Source: Alphaproteobacteria bacterium (GTDB lineage: Bacteria; Pseudomonadota; Alphaproteobacteria; Rhodobacterales; Rhodobacteraceae). From it: a DNA stretch of 64,000 nucleotides. Positions 15,994 through 24,087 of the stretch are shown piece after piece. A program made the position numbers and the translations under genes. Numbering within the stretch: the stretch's first letter is position 1; each line of letters opens with the position of its first letter. The stretch is taken from positions 62,001 through 126,000 of the forward strand of contig JAUIFH010000003.1 of the NCBI GenBank assembly GCA_030429495.1, read 5' to 3'. Under the pieces are notes generated by a model. It ran no database searches. It was not told where the DNA came from and saw only the letters and a list, made by a program, of their open reading frames with translations.

Positions 15994-17273
15994 ATCGCGG
16001 GGCCGGTTATATGAGTGCATCCGGAGATGAGTATTTGACCAGTATCCCTACCTGCCGCAACTGCGGCTCGGACATGCCGTTAAGTTTCGTCGACCTCGGT
16101 CTTTCGGCCGTGGCGAACTCCTACGTGCCGTTGGCGCGCGCCGATGAACCTGAGCCGCGCTACCCCCTCCATGTCCGCGTCTGCGAGAACTGCTGGCTTG
16201 TCCAGCTTGATGATGACGTGCCGCCGGAAAAGATATTTACCGCCGACTACGCCTATTTCTCTTCGTTTTCGGACAGTTGGCTCGCTCACGCAAAGGCTTA
16301 TGCTGACATGATGACGCGGCGGCTCGGCCTTGGTCCCGACAGTTTCGTGATCGAGATCGCGTCGAACGACGGGTATCTGCTGAAGAACTTCGTGGCCTCG
16401 GGCGTTCCCGTGCTGGGGATCGAGCCGTCGGGTTCGGTCGCGGCGGCCGCCGAAAAGATCGGCGTACCGACACTGGTGGAGTTCTTCGGCGAAAAGCTCG
16501 CGAAACGGCTGCACGACGAGGGCAGGCGTCCCGATCTGATCTGTTCGGCCAATGTGCTGGCCCATGTGCCCGACATCGCCGATTTCGTGGCTGGCATCGC
16601 CGCGCTGCTGACCGGGGACGCCGTCTATACGGTTGAGTTTCCGCATCTGCTGCGCCTGATCGAAGAGGTTCAGTTCGACACGATCTATCACGAGCATTAC
16701 TCCTACCTGTCTCTCCTTGCTGTCGAGGGCATCTTTGCCAATCACGGACTGCGGGTCTTCGATGTGGAGGAGCTTGGCACCCATGGCGGGTCGCTGCGCG
16801 TCCACGCCTGCCGCAAGGAGGCTCGGCACGAGGAGCGTCCGGGCGTCGCCAAGGTCCGCGCCGACGAGGCCGCGGCACGCTTCGATCATGCCGACGGCTA
16901 CAGCGGCTTCTCTGAACGGGTGGAAGCGGTGCGCACGGGACTGGTGGAGTTCCTCGACCGCGCGCGGGCGCAGGGCAAGGTCGTTGCGGCCTATGGCGCG
17001 GCGGCCAAGGGCAACACGCTCCTGAACTATTGCGGGATCGGCCCGGACCTGATCGCCTATTGCGTCGACCGGAACCCGGCCAAGCAGGACACGCTTCTGC
17101 CCGGAAGCAGGGTCCCGGTCTTCGATGTCACCAAACTGGATGAGGCGCCGCCTGATTTCGTCCTTATCCTACCGTGGAACCTCAAGGCCGAGATCATGGC
17201 GCAACTGAAGCACCTGCGCGCGGGCGGCACCCGCTTCGTGACCGCCGTTCCGGTGTTGTCCGTGACGGCATGA
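15978..17273 (+). CDS. SAM-dependent sugar C-methyltransferase
   Basis: This 431-residue protein belongs to the NDP-hexose C-methyltransferase family. The N-terminal zinc-binding region has CRNCG and CENCWLVQL. The SAM-binding core is FVIEIASNDGYLLKNF. The central YHEHYSYLSL and GTHGGSLRVH motifs and the C-terminal domain (AYGAAAKGNTLLNY) are typical. Such enzymes add a methyl branch to a keto-sugar. I start at 15978, with GGGAG upstream and 16 bases of overlap with rfbF; ATG 16011 is an alternative. The overlap implies translational coupling and a branched, methylated CDP-sugar product. Confidence 0.88.
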   Translation: MEDVVNRGAGYMSASGDEYLTSIPTCRNCGSDMPLSFVDLGLSAVANSYVPLARADEPEPRYPLHVRVCENCWLVQLDDDVPPEKIFTADYAYFSSFSDSWLAHAKAYADMMTRRLGLGPDSFVIEIASNDGYLLKNFVASGVPVLGIEPSGSVAAAAEKIGVPTLVEFFGEKLAKRLHDEGRRPDLICSANVLAHVPDIADFVAGIAALLTGDAVYTVEFPHLLRLIEEVQFDTIYHEHYSYLSLLAVEGIFANHGLRVFDVEELGTHGGSLRVHACRKEARHEERPGVAKVRADEAAARFDHADGYSGFSERVEAVRTGLVEFLDRARAQGKVVAAYGAAAKGNTLLNYCGIGPDLIAYCVDRNPAKQDTLLPGSRVPVFDVTKLDEAPPDFVLILPWNLKAEIMAQLKHLRAGGTRFVTAVPVLSVTA

Positions 17274-18145
17274 GCGGGGGGCGCGTCCTTCTGACCGGGG
17301 CGACGGGCCTCATCGGACGGCACGTGGCCGCGCCGCTTCGGGCGCGCGGCTACGAGGTCGTGGCCCTGTCACGTAGGGAAGGGACGCTTTCGGGCGATCT
17401 TCTGGCCGATCCGGCCGGGATCGTGCGCGCCGCGCGGGCCGATCACCTGATCCACCTCGCATGGCATGACGGGCCCGACCGCTGGCGCGCGCCGGCCAAT
17501 CTCGACTGGGTGGGGGCAAGCGTCGCCCTGATGCGCGCCTTCGCCGAGGCCGGCGGCAAGCGCGCGGTGATGGTGGGAAGCTGCGCCGAATACGACTGGA
17601 CGGGGCAGGGGCGGCTGGACGAAGCCGCGCCACTGCGTCCTGCCACGCTTTACGGTGCGGCCAAGGCCGCGACCGGGATCGCCGCCCTTGCCGGTGCGCG
17701 GGAGCTGGGGCTTTCTCTCGCCTGGGCGCGGGTTTTCTTCTGCTACGGCCCGGGTGAGCCGGAAGGCCGCCTGTTCGGCGACATCATCAAGGGGCTTGCG
17801 GCCGGGCAGGAGGTCGCCTGTACCGACGGCGTTCAACGGCGCGACTTCCTGCACACCGCCGATATCGGTGAGGCGCTCGGCGCACTGCTGGACAGCGGCG
17901 TGGACGGCGCGGTCAATATCGGCTCGGGCGCGGCGATCGCGGTGCGTGATCTCATTTCCACGCTGGCGCGCGCGATGGGGCGGGAAGACCTGATCCGCCT
18001 CGGTGCGCGGACGCGGCCTGAGAACGACCCGCCGCTGATCGAGGCGAATGCTACACGGCTGATGCGAGAGGTGGGGTTCCGCCCGCGCTACGGCCTTGCG
18101 GCGGGGGTCAAGGCGGTTTTGGCAACCGAAGGGGTGACGGCATGA
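17270..18145 (+). CDS. NAD-dependent epimerase/dehydratase (second in the sugar operon)
   Basis: This 291-residue extended SDR starts at the ATG overlapping the methyltransferase stop (ATGA). The Rossmann motif is LLTGATGLIGRHV. The active site has GSCAEYDWTG and the Y-x-x-x-K motif LYGAAK. The substrate-side motif is RVFFCYGPGEPEGRLF, and RRDFLHTADIGEAL is characteristic. It likely performs a keto-reduction or epimerisation that completes the branched sugar after C-methylation. It is the last cytosolic sugar enzyme before the membrane genes begin at 18142. Confidence 0.85.
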   Translation: MSGGRVLLTGATGLIGRHVAAPLRARGYEVVALSRREGTLSGDLLADPAGIVRAARADHLIHLAWHDGPDRWRAPANLDWVGASVALMRAFAEAGGKRAVMVGSCAEYDWTGQGRLDEAAPLRPATLYGAAKAATGIAALAGARELGLSLAWARVFFCYGPGEPEGRLFGDIIKGLAAGQEVACTDGVQRRDFLHTADIGEALGALLDSGVDGAVNIGSGAAIAVRDLISTLARAMGREDLIRLGARTRPENDPPLIEANATRLMREVGFRPRYGLAAGVKAVLATEGVTA

Positions 18146-18561
18146 TCCTTGCGCTGCAATCGCGCCCGGACCTCTGGCGCTTCATCAAGTTCCTTTTCGT
18201 CGGCGTCCTCAACACCGCGTTCGGCTGGGCTGCCTATGCCGTGCTGCTGCGCTTCGTCGGGCTGCCCTGGCAATGGGCGCTTGGCCTGTCCTACGTTCTC
18301 GGCGTCCTGTGGAACTTCGGAACCCACGGGCGGCTGGTCTTCGGCGCGAAGGGCTTCGGAAGGCTTCCGGCCTATGTGCTGGCCTATGTGGTTCTTTTCT
18401 TCATCAACAAATGGGCGCTCGGCAGCGCCATCGCGGCGGGCCTGTCCGACCTTTGGGCGCAGGCGCTTCTGGTCCTGCCGATGGCGATGCTGGCCTTCGT
18501 GCTCGTCTCGGTCGTGCTGACCGGACGGTTGCCCTTCGCCGGCCCGAAAGGCGACAAATGA
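18142..18561 (+). CDS. GtrA family membrane protein (putative lipid-linked sugar flippase)
   Basis: This 139-residue protein has four predicted transmembrane helices, the size and layout of GtrA. RFIKFLFVGVLNTAFGWAAY at the N-terminus and LGVLWNFGTHGRLVF are the family signatures. GtrA proteins are thought to flip polyprenyl-phosphate sugars to the periplasmic face for glucosylation of O-antigen or cell-wall glycans. It overlaps its neighbours by four bases on each side (ATGA), so it is strictly coupled to the sugar enzymes and the following GT-C-like gene. A GtrB-like partner is encoded on the opposite strand at 24084-25106. Confidence 0.88.
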   Translation: MILALQSRPDLWRFIKFLFVGVLNTAFGWAAYAVLLRFVGLPWQWALGLSYVLGVLWNFGTHGRLVFGAKGFGRLPAYVLAYVVLFFINKWALGSAIAAGLSDLWAQALLVLPMAMLAFVLVSVVLTGRLPFAGPKGDK

Positions 18562-20651
18562 GGCATTATTCCGCAACGATGGGCGCGGACGAGCGCGGCG
18601 CGCCGAATACGGTCGCGGTGCTGGCGCTTGTCCTCGCCATCGCCGCCGTGGTGACCGTTGCGGGGCTGGATCCGCTTCGCGAAACGTTGTCGCGGTGGGA
18701 CCTCGGCCTTGGCGCAAGCCCGTATTTCCTGCCGGCCCATGCGCTTCGTCTTTATATCGTCACGCCGGCGGTGACCTTTGCGTCGGCGCTGCTCCTTCTC
18801 GGGCCGGGCCTCACACTCGCCGCCGCATTCGGACGCGAGAAGCACGCGGCCGCCTGGCTGGTCTCGGGCTTCGGCGTGGCGCTTCTCGTCCATATCGCGG
18901 TCACGACGGTCTTCCAGCTCTGGACCGGGATCGTCGCCAAGGGGACGAGTTATTTCGTCCTCGTCCTCGCGATGAACGTCGCCTGCCTGCTTGTCGCCGG
19001 CCTGCGCCTCGCCTCTGGCGGGACGGGGCGGCTGCGTCTTGCGGGGCAGGGGGTTGACCTCGCGGTCGCTGCGGGCCTCTTCTGGCTGGCCCTCGTCCTG
19101 TTCGCGCCGAAATTCTACTGGGAGAACTTCACCGGCGACGGCTCCGGCTCGCTCCAGTTCGCGCGGCTTTACGTGGCCGAGGCGTGGCCCTTCTGGTCGC
19201 CCGCCGCCGGGCCGATCCAGAACGCGCCCGGACTGACCATGGTGCTGTTCGTGATCCCCGAAAGCTGGCTCGTCCGGCTTTGGGGCGAATGGGAGTTCTC
19301 GGTCCGCGCGCCGCTCCTGATGTATCTGGCACTGCTTTACCCGGTGCTGACACAGCTTATCCGCACTGGCCGCGACAGAGCCGTACTGAAGCCCGTCGAT
19401 CACGCGCTGATCGTCGCGGCGCTTCTCGTCTATGTCCTCTCGACCGTCTATTCCGGCGGCTACCACGTCTATTTCGGCGACAGCCCGATGCCTGCCGCGC
19501 GCGAGACGCTCGCGCTTGTCGTCTTCCTCGGCTATTCGTTGGCCTTCATCGAGGACCGACGCTGGCTGATGCTCGGTGCCGGGATCATGACGCATCTGGT
19601 GATTCCGACCGGCGGGCTCTGGCTGCTGATCTGGCCGGCGGCGGTCTTCCTGACTTGGCGCCCGATCCCTTGGGCGCGGCTCTTCGCGGCAGCGGGCGTG
19701 CTGGTCGTGGCGGCCGCGATCTCGGTCATCGTGCCGCGTCTGATCGGTTCGCTGGGCCTGCCGTTCCCGGGCGATGAGTTCGGGGCCGACAACATCGTCA
19801 CACGGCTGCGCTACGTCACCTGGGTCGATTGGGGCCGCTTCGCGTTCTGGGTGGTTCCGACGGGTATCCTTCCGGCCCTGTTCCTTCTGACATGGCCGAA
19901 GCAGGACCACATCGCGCGGGCAATGACACTCGCCACGCTGGTCTTTTTCTTCTTCTTCTATTTCCAGGCGTGGCGCGTCCTTCTGCACCACTTCATTCCC
20001 GCGATGATCCCACCGCTCGTGGTCATGTGGCGCTCGCCGCTGATGTCCAGCCCGACGCTTGCCGGGCCGCTGCGCCTTGTGGCGGCAGGATTCCTCGTCG
20101 CCGCGCTCTGGCTCTCATGGCCGAAAGAGATGGCGTTGCACGGCTTCGAGAGGGAAATAGGCCAGCAGATCGTGACCGAAGGTCCCGCCTTCGAAACCGC
20201 GGCCCGAGCCGAGGGCGACAAGTTCCGCGGCTTCTCCGAGGAATCGCTCGATATCGCGCATATCCTGCTCGGCAAGCTGTTCCCGATCTCCTATGGCGAG
20301 GACGACCCGAAAGAGCAGTTCTACGGCGCGCCGCTCGTGTGGTGGTTCTATTCGGAATTCCCCAAGGCCGAGGGGCAGGCCATCAACTACGTCCTGAAAC
20401 CGCTGAGTGAGGCGGAGGCCGAGGACGGCGAGCTGTTCGAAAGCTTCGGCGAATACGGTCTTTTCATTCGCGACCGCGCAGCCTACGAAGCGATCCTCAT
20501 GAACCCGCCGCCGGTCGATACCGGCGCGGCGATCTACGAAACGCCCCGCAGCGTGATCTACGGAAGCGGCCGCCGCCTGAAGGGCGACCGGCGCGTCTAC
20601 GACCTTGTGACGATTGCCAAGTCGTTGCTGGGCGTCGGACCCAGGAACTAG
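18558..20651 (+). CDS. Large multi-pass membrane protein, probable GT-C-fold glycosyltransferase
   Basis: This protein has 697 residues from the ATG that overlaps the GtrA stop; the 792-residue track ORF wrongly extends through GtrA in another frame. About 12 hydrophobic helices occupy the first 550 residues, followed by a hydrophilic C-terminal domain of about 150 residues. The first large loop carries an acidic motif (ENFTGDGSG), as in GT-C enzymes that use polyprenyl-phosphate sugars in the periplasm. I do not recognise a specific family. Context (GtrA, GtrB-like, sugar synthesis) supports transfer of a lipid-linked sugar onto a surface acceptor. Confidence 0.7.
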   Translation: MRHYSATMGADERGAPNTVAVLALVLAIAAVVTVAGLDPLRETLSRWDLGLGASPYFLPAHALRLYIVTPAVTFASALLLLGPGLTLAAAFGREKHAAAWLVSGFGVALLVHIAVTTVFQLWTGIVAKGTSYFVLVLAMNVACLLVAGLRLASGGTGRLRLAGQGVDLAVAAGLFWLALVLFAPKFYWENFTGDGSGSLQFARLYVAEAWPFWSPAAGPIQNAPGLTMVLFVIPESWLVRLWGEWEFSVRAPLLMYLALLYPVLTQLIRTGRDRAVLKPVDHALIVAALLVYVLSTVYSGGYHVYFGDSPMPAARETLALVVFLGYSLAFIEDRRWLMLGAGIMTHLVIPTGGLWLLIWPAAVFLTWRPIPWARLFAAAGVLVVAAAISVIVPRLIGSLGLPFPGDEFGADNIVTRLRYVTWVDWGRFAFWVVPTGILPALFLLTWPKQDHIARAMTLATLVFFFFFYFQAWRVLLHHFIPAMIPPLVVMWRSPLMSSPTLAGPLRLVAAGFLVAALWLSWPKEMALHGFEREIGQQIVTEGPAFETAARAEGDKFRGFSEESLDIAHILLGKLFPISYGEDDPKEQFYGAPLVWWFYSEFPKAEGQAINYVLKPLSEAEAEDGELFESFGEYGLFIRDRAAYEAILMNPPPVDTGAAIYETPRSVIYGSGRRLKGDRRVYDLVTIAKSLLGVGPRN

Positions 20652-20669
20652 GCAGGACAGGCACTTTTC

Positions 20670-21983
20670 ATGGAACGGTCGAAACTCATCTCTCTGATCG
20701 CCGGCACGGCGCTCGTCGTCGGCGGCAGCTACACAGCGGGGCTCTATTCGGCCGTGAAGGACAATGCCGGCTTCCGCGTGGTCTGGGGCACGCTCGACAA
20801 GGCGAAGACGCTGTACGAGGAACTGCCGAACCTGCGCGGAACCGAGCCGGTTCATTTCCTGCGGCCTGCGAAACACGACGGTAGCGGCGTGACGGTGAAC
20901 GACGCCTCCCTGCCGCAGGACGACCTCATCCTTCTCTCGGGCTTCATCGAGGGCAACAATCGGGCGCGGCTGATCCGCCGCGACGGCACCGTGATCAACG
21001 ACTGGAAACTCAGCGCGTCGGCGATCTTCCCGGACGCGTCCTTCTTCCGCGACAACCCGGCGACCGACTGGAACGCGATCACCCACGGCACGATCATCAC
21101 GCCCGAAGGCGATATCGTCTTCAGCTTCGAAAGCGGCGGCATGGCGCGGCTCGACCGCTGCGGCAAGCCGGTCTGGACGACACCCGGTATCGTCAACCAC
21201 CACTCGCCGAACTGGATGGAGGATGGAGGCGTCGTCGTCTCCGGCGGCCGCCATATCGACAAGCCGAATTCCGAGATCACCTGGCCCTTTGCCGGTCCGT
21301 ACTGGGAAGACCTCGTCTTCAAATACGACGCCGACGGCAACAAGGTGTTCGAGAAGGCACTGACCGATCTTTTCAACGAGAACGGGCAGCAGGCGCTGAT
21401 CACCTCAACGGGCTTCTTCGGCACCCGCACGGGGGGCGAATTCCACCTTAACGAGGTGGAGGAACTGTCCGCCGAACTCGCACCGGACTTCCCGATGTTC
21501 GAGGCGGGCGACCTGATGCTGTCGCTTCGCAACCGCAACATGATCGTGGTGACGGACCCGGAGGTGAAAACCATCAAATGGCTCAAGATCGGCCCCTTCA
21601 TCCGCCAGCACGACCCGGATTTCCAGAAGGGTGGCACGATCACCGTCTTCGACAACCACAGTGACGAAAGCCTTGACGGCAACCGGGGCGGCGGCAGCCG
21701 GGTCTGGCGGATCGACCCGGTCACGGAAACCGCGGTAACGCTTTATGGCGGGCGTGACGGGCAGCGGTTCTATTCGCCCGAACGCTCCACCCACCAGTTG
21801 CAACCGGATGGCAACCTCATGATCACCGCCGCGCAGGAAGGCCGGTCGTTCGAGGTGACGCCGGGCGGAAAGATCGTCTGGGAATACGTCAACCGCTACG
21901 ACGACGCGCGCGTGACATGGCTGCACGACGCCGAGGTCTTCGACCCCGCCTTCTTCCGCGTCACGGATTGGACGTGCGGCTGA
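20670..21983 (+). CDS. Arylsulfotransferase (ASST)-like protein 3
   Basis: A 437-residue, more divergent member of the ASST-like set, with an N-terminal signal or anchor helix (about 6-28). The catalytic-type motifs are conserved in order: NHHSPNWMEDGG, FHLNEVEEL (H-x-N), GDLMLSLRN and IRQHDPDFQKGGTITVFDN. Again it has exactly two cysteines, Cys164 (LDRCGKPVW) and Cys436, the penultimate residue, 272 residues apart. It is the last gene of the rfbF operon, 18 bases after the membrane protein. This directly ties the ASST-like family to the glycan genes. Its 3' end overlaps that of the convergent GT-C-like gene by 23 bases. Confidence 0.8.
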   Translation: MERSKLISLIAGTALVVGGSYTAGLYSAVKDNAGFRVVWGTLDKAKTLYEELPNLRGTEPVHFLRPAKHDGSGVTVNDASLPQDDLILLSGFIEGNNRARLIRRDGTVINDWKLSASAIFPDASFFRDNPATDWNAITHGTIITPEGDIVFSFESGGMARLDRCGKPVWTTPGIVNHHSPNWMEDGGVVVSGGRHIDKPNSEITWPFAGPYWEDLVFKYDADGNKVFEKALTDLFNENGQQALITSTGFFGTRTGGEFHLNEVEELSAELAPDFPMFEAGDLMLSLRNRNMIVVTDPEVKTIKWLKIGPFIRQHDPDFQKGGTITVFDNHSDESLDGNRGGGSRVWRIDPVTETAVTLYGGRDGQRFYSPERSTHQLQPDGNLMITAAQEGRSFEVTPGGKIVWEYVNRYDDARVTWLHDAEVFDPAFFRVTDWTCG

Positions 21984-24087
21984 TACTCTCGCCCGAGCGG
22001 CGCTCGCGCGGGACGCGCGGCTCCCAGCCCGGATCGTAACTGCGGATTTCACGCCCCGGAAACGCCGCGCGAAGCGCATCGAGGTCGAGCGCGCCGGTAT
22101 CGAGCAGGAAGACCGGCCGGCCGGAGCGAAGCCACGGATCGTTGAGTATGAAGCCCGACCCTTCGTTACCCGACTTGGTCATGAGGACAATATCGTCCCC
22201 GAACTGTCCCGTCGCGGCGGCATCGCGGATGTCATCGTAGTAGTTGCCGTATTCATGATACTTCGCCAGTCCGCGCCACGGTGTGAAGACGAGAAGCCCG
22301 AACAGGCAGAGAATCCAAAGGATCGCCTCGTTCCGCACATGGCCCGGGCCGCTCTCGGGCAACAATTCGCGCAAGGCAAGGCAGCCGCGCGCGGACAAGT
22401 AGAAGAAGGGGAACGCCGCGAGGAACCAGTAGCGCGGCCCGAAATAGTAGCTTTCCGCGAACCAGTAGAACGCCATCGTCACCACGACGACCGAGATCAT
22501 CGCCATCATCGCCATGTCGAATCCCGTCAACCTGCGGCCCCAGAGAAGGAAGGCGAGGAAAAGCGCCAGCGATCCGACGGGCCAACCCATCATCTCGAAC
22601 TGCAGGCTGCTGACGAGGTTGATCGTGTTCAGCAGGGCCTCGCCCGCCGAATGGCCCGGCCACAGGTCCAGCGCGCCCCAGCCCTCCGGCGGGCCGATGT
22701 CGGGGCCGAAACCGAAGTCGTTCGCGCCCGGAAGCCAGTGCCGGTCGAGATAGTCGCTGAGCGGCAGCGTCAGGGCAGAGCCGGTGATCGCGGCATTGTA
22801 GACAAGCAGCAGCCCGCCCGCCGCGACACAGCCCGCCGCATAGGGCAGGGCGCGCCACAGCCCGCCTGCGCGGGCGAACAGCAGCCACAACCCCGTCAGG
22901 GCTCCAACCAGCACCCCGTCGAGCGGCCGCGCGGCAAAGATCCAGCCCATCGCCAGCCCCCCAGCCACCAGCCGCCAGTGCCAGCGTCCGCCGCCGCGCT
23001 CGTCGGCGACAAGGATCATCCACCATGCGAAAAGCGACAGCGTGAGCGTCAGCGTATGCGGCATCATCGACCCGGCCGCCGCCAGCAGCCAGGGTGAGGC
23101 GGCCATCATCAGCGCGACGACATCGGCCGTGTCCTGCCCCGCCTTGCGCAGGGTGATCGCATAGGCCAACATGACCGAGACTCCGGCCAGAAGCGGATTG
23201 AGCAGCCAGCCAAGGCCGGTGGCAATGCCCAGTGCCAGCGCGGCGGGCCAGCCGGGCAGGGTGGCCGAATACCAGTGCCCGTCCCGCACCTCGATCAGGT
23301 AGTAGTCAAGCGCCGGCTGCGCCGCTTCCGGCGGTGCCGGCGCGGTCAGCGCGCCGCCGGCAAAGGTCTGCGCCTGGAAGAGATAGCCGACCTCGTCCTC
23401 GACATGCGGAATCCCCTCGAAGGCGAAGACGCCAAGCAGAAGGCTCGCCACCACCGCGATCGTCGCGGGCGCGATCGGCGTCAGCCGGTGTGCGGCCGAA
23501 ATCGGGCTTCGCGTCCGGGTCATCGACACCAGCGCCGCGATGTGGAGCAGGATCAGGGCAGCCCCCGCCAGGACATGGGCAACGTATGCCCCCGCCGCGT
23601 CGCGCCCGACATAGTGCAGGACCGGCACCACGAAGGCGAAGGTGAAGGCGAGAAACAGGACAACCCGCCCCGCGCCAAGCCGCTGCGCCGCCGCGGCCAG
23701 GAGCGGGCGCCAGCCCGCCCGGACCAGCGCGCTTGCGACCACCACGGCCTCGGTGACAAGGATCGCGACCATCACCCAGTCGGTGAGCGTCTGGGGCTTC
23801 AGCCGCAGCGTCGGGAACCACAGCGGCTCGGTCATGTAAAGCTGGGCGGCGGCCCCGGTCAGGAAGGCGAAGGCAAGTGCGCCGAAACCGGCCGCATCGC
23901 GGCGGATCGAATAACCGAGGACGAGGAAGGCCGCGGCGAATACCCCGATCATCCAGCGTTCCAGTGGCGCGATGGGTACGCCGCCGGGCCAGGAAGGCGC
24001 GAAAAGCGCCGCCGCAACCAAAAGCGGCGCGGCGAGAACGGAAAGTGTTCCAAAGGGGTTATGCGAACGGGTCATGGCCGCCATCAT
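21961..24087 (-). CDS. Large multi-pass membrane protein, GT39/ArnT-like glycosyltransferase candidate
   Basis: This 708-residue protein has about 14 hydrophobic segments. The first long periplasmic loop contains IPHVEDEVGYLFQAQTF, a D-E motif like the catalytic acidic pair of PMT/ArnT (GT39/GT83) enzymes, followed by PGWPAALALG. Such proteins transfer a sugar from polyprenyl phosphate to a lipid or protein in the periplasm. The start at 24087 overlaps the stop of the upstream GtrB-like gene (ATGA); MTRSHNPF at 24075 is an alternative. With the GtrB-like gene it forms a two-gene unit convergent with ASST-like 3. Confidence 0.78.
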   Translation of the reverse strand: MMAAMTRSHNPFGTLSVLAAPLLVAAALFAPSWPGGVPIAPLERWMIGVFAAAFLVLGYSIRRDAAGFGALAFAFLTGAAAQLYMTEPLWFPTLRLKPQTLTDWVMVAILVTEAVVVASALVRAGWRPLLAAAAQRLGAGRVVLFLAFTFAFVVPVLHYVGRDAAGAYVAHVLAGAALILLHIAALVSMTRTRSPISAAHRLTPIAPATIAVVASLLLGVFAFEGIPHVEDEVGYLFQAQTFAGGALTAPAPPEAAQPALDYYLIEVRDGHWYSATLPGWPAALALGIATGLGWLLNPLLAGVSVMLAYAITLRKAGQDTADVVALMMAASPWLLAAAGSMMPHTLTLTLSLFAWWMILVADERGGGRWHWRLVAGGLAMGWIFAARPLDGVLVGALTGLWLLFARAGGLWRALPYAAGCVAAGGLLLVYNAAITGSALTLPLSDYLDRHWLPGANDFGFGPDIGPPEGWGALDLWPGHSAGEALLNTINLVSSLQFEMMGWPVGSLALFLAFLLWGRRLTGFDMAMMAMISVVVVTMAFYWFAESYYFGPRYWFLAAFPFFYLSARGCLALRELLPESGPGHVRNEAILWILCLFGLLVFTPWRGLAKYHEYGNYYDDIRDAAATGQFGDDIVLMTKSGNEGSGFILNDPWLRSGRPVFLLDTGALDLDALRAAFPGREIRSYDPGWEPRVPRERRSGESISRTSNP

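Noticed and set aside
18273-20651. 792-residue reading of the GT-C-like gene as given in the ORF track
   Set aside because: The first 95 codons lie inside gtrA in another frame. The ATGA overlap at 18558 gives the real start.
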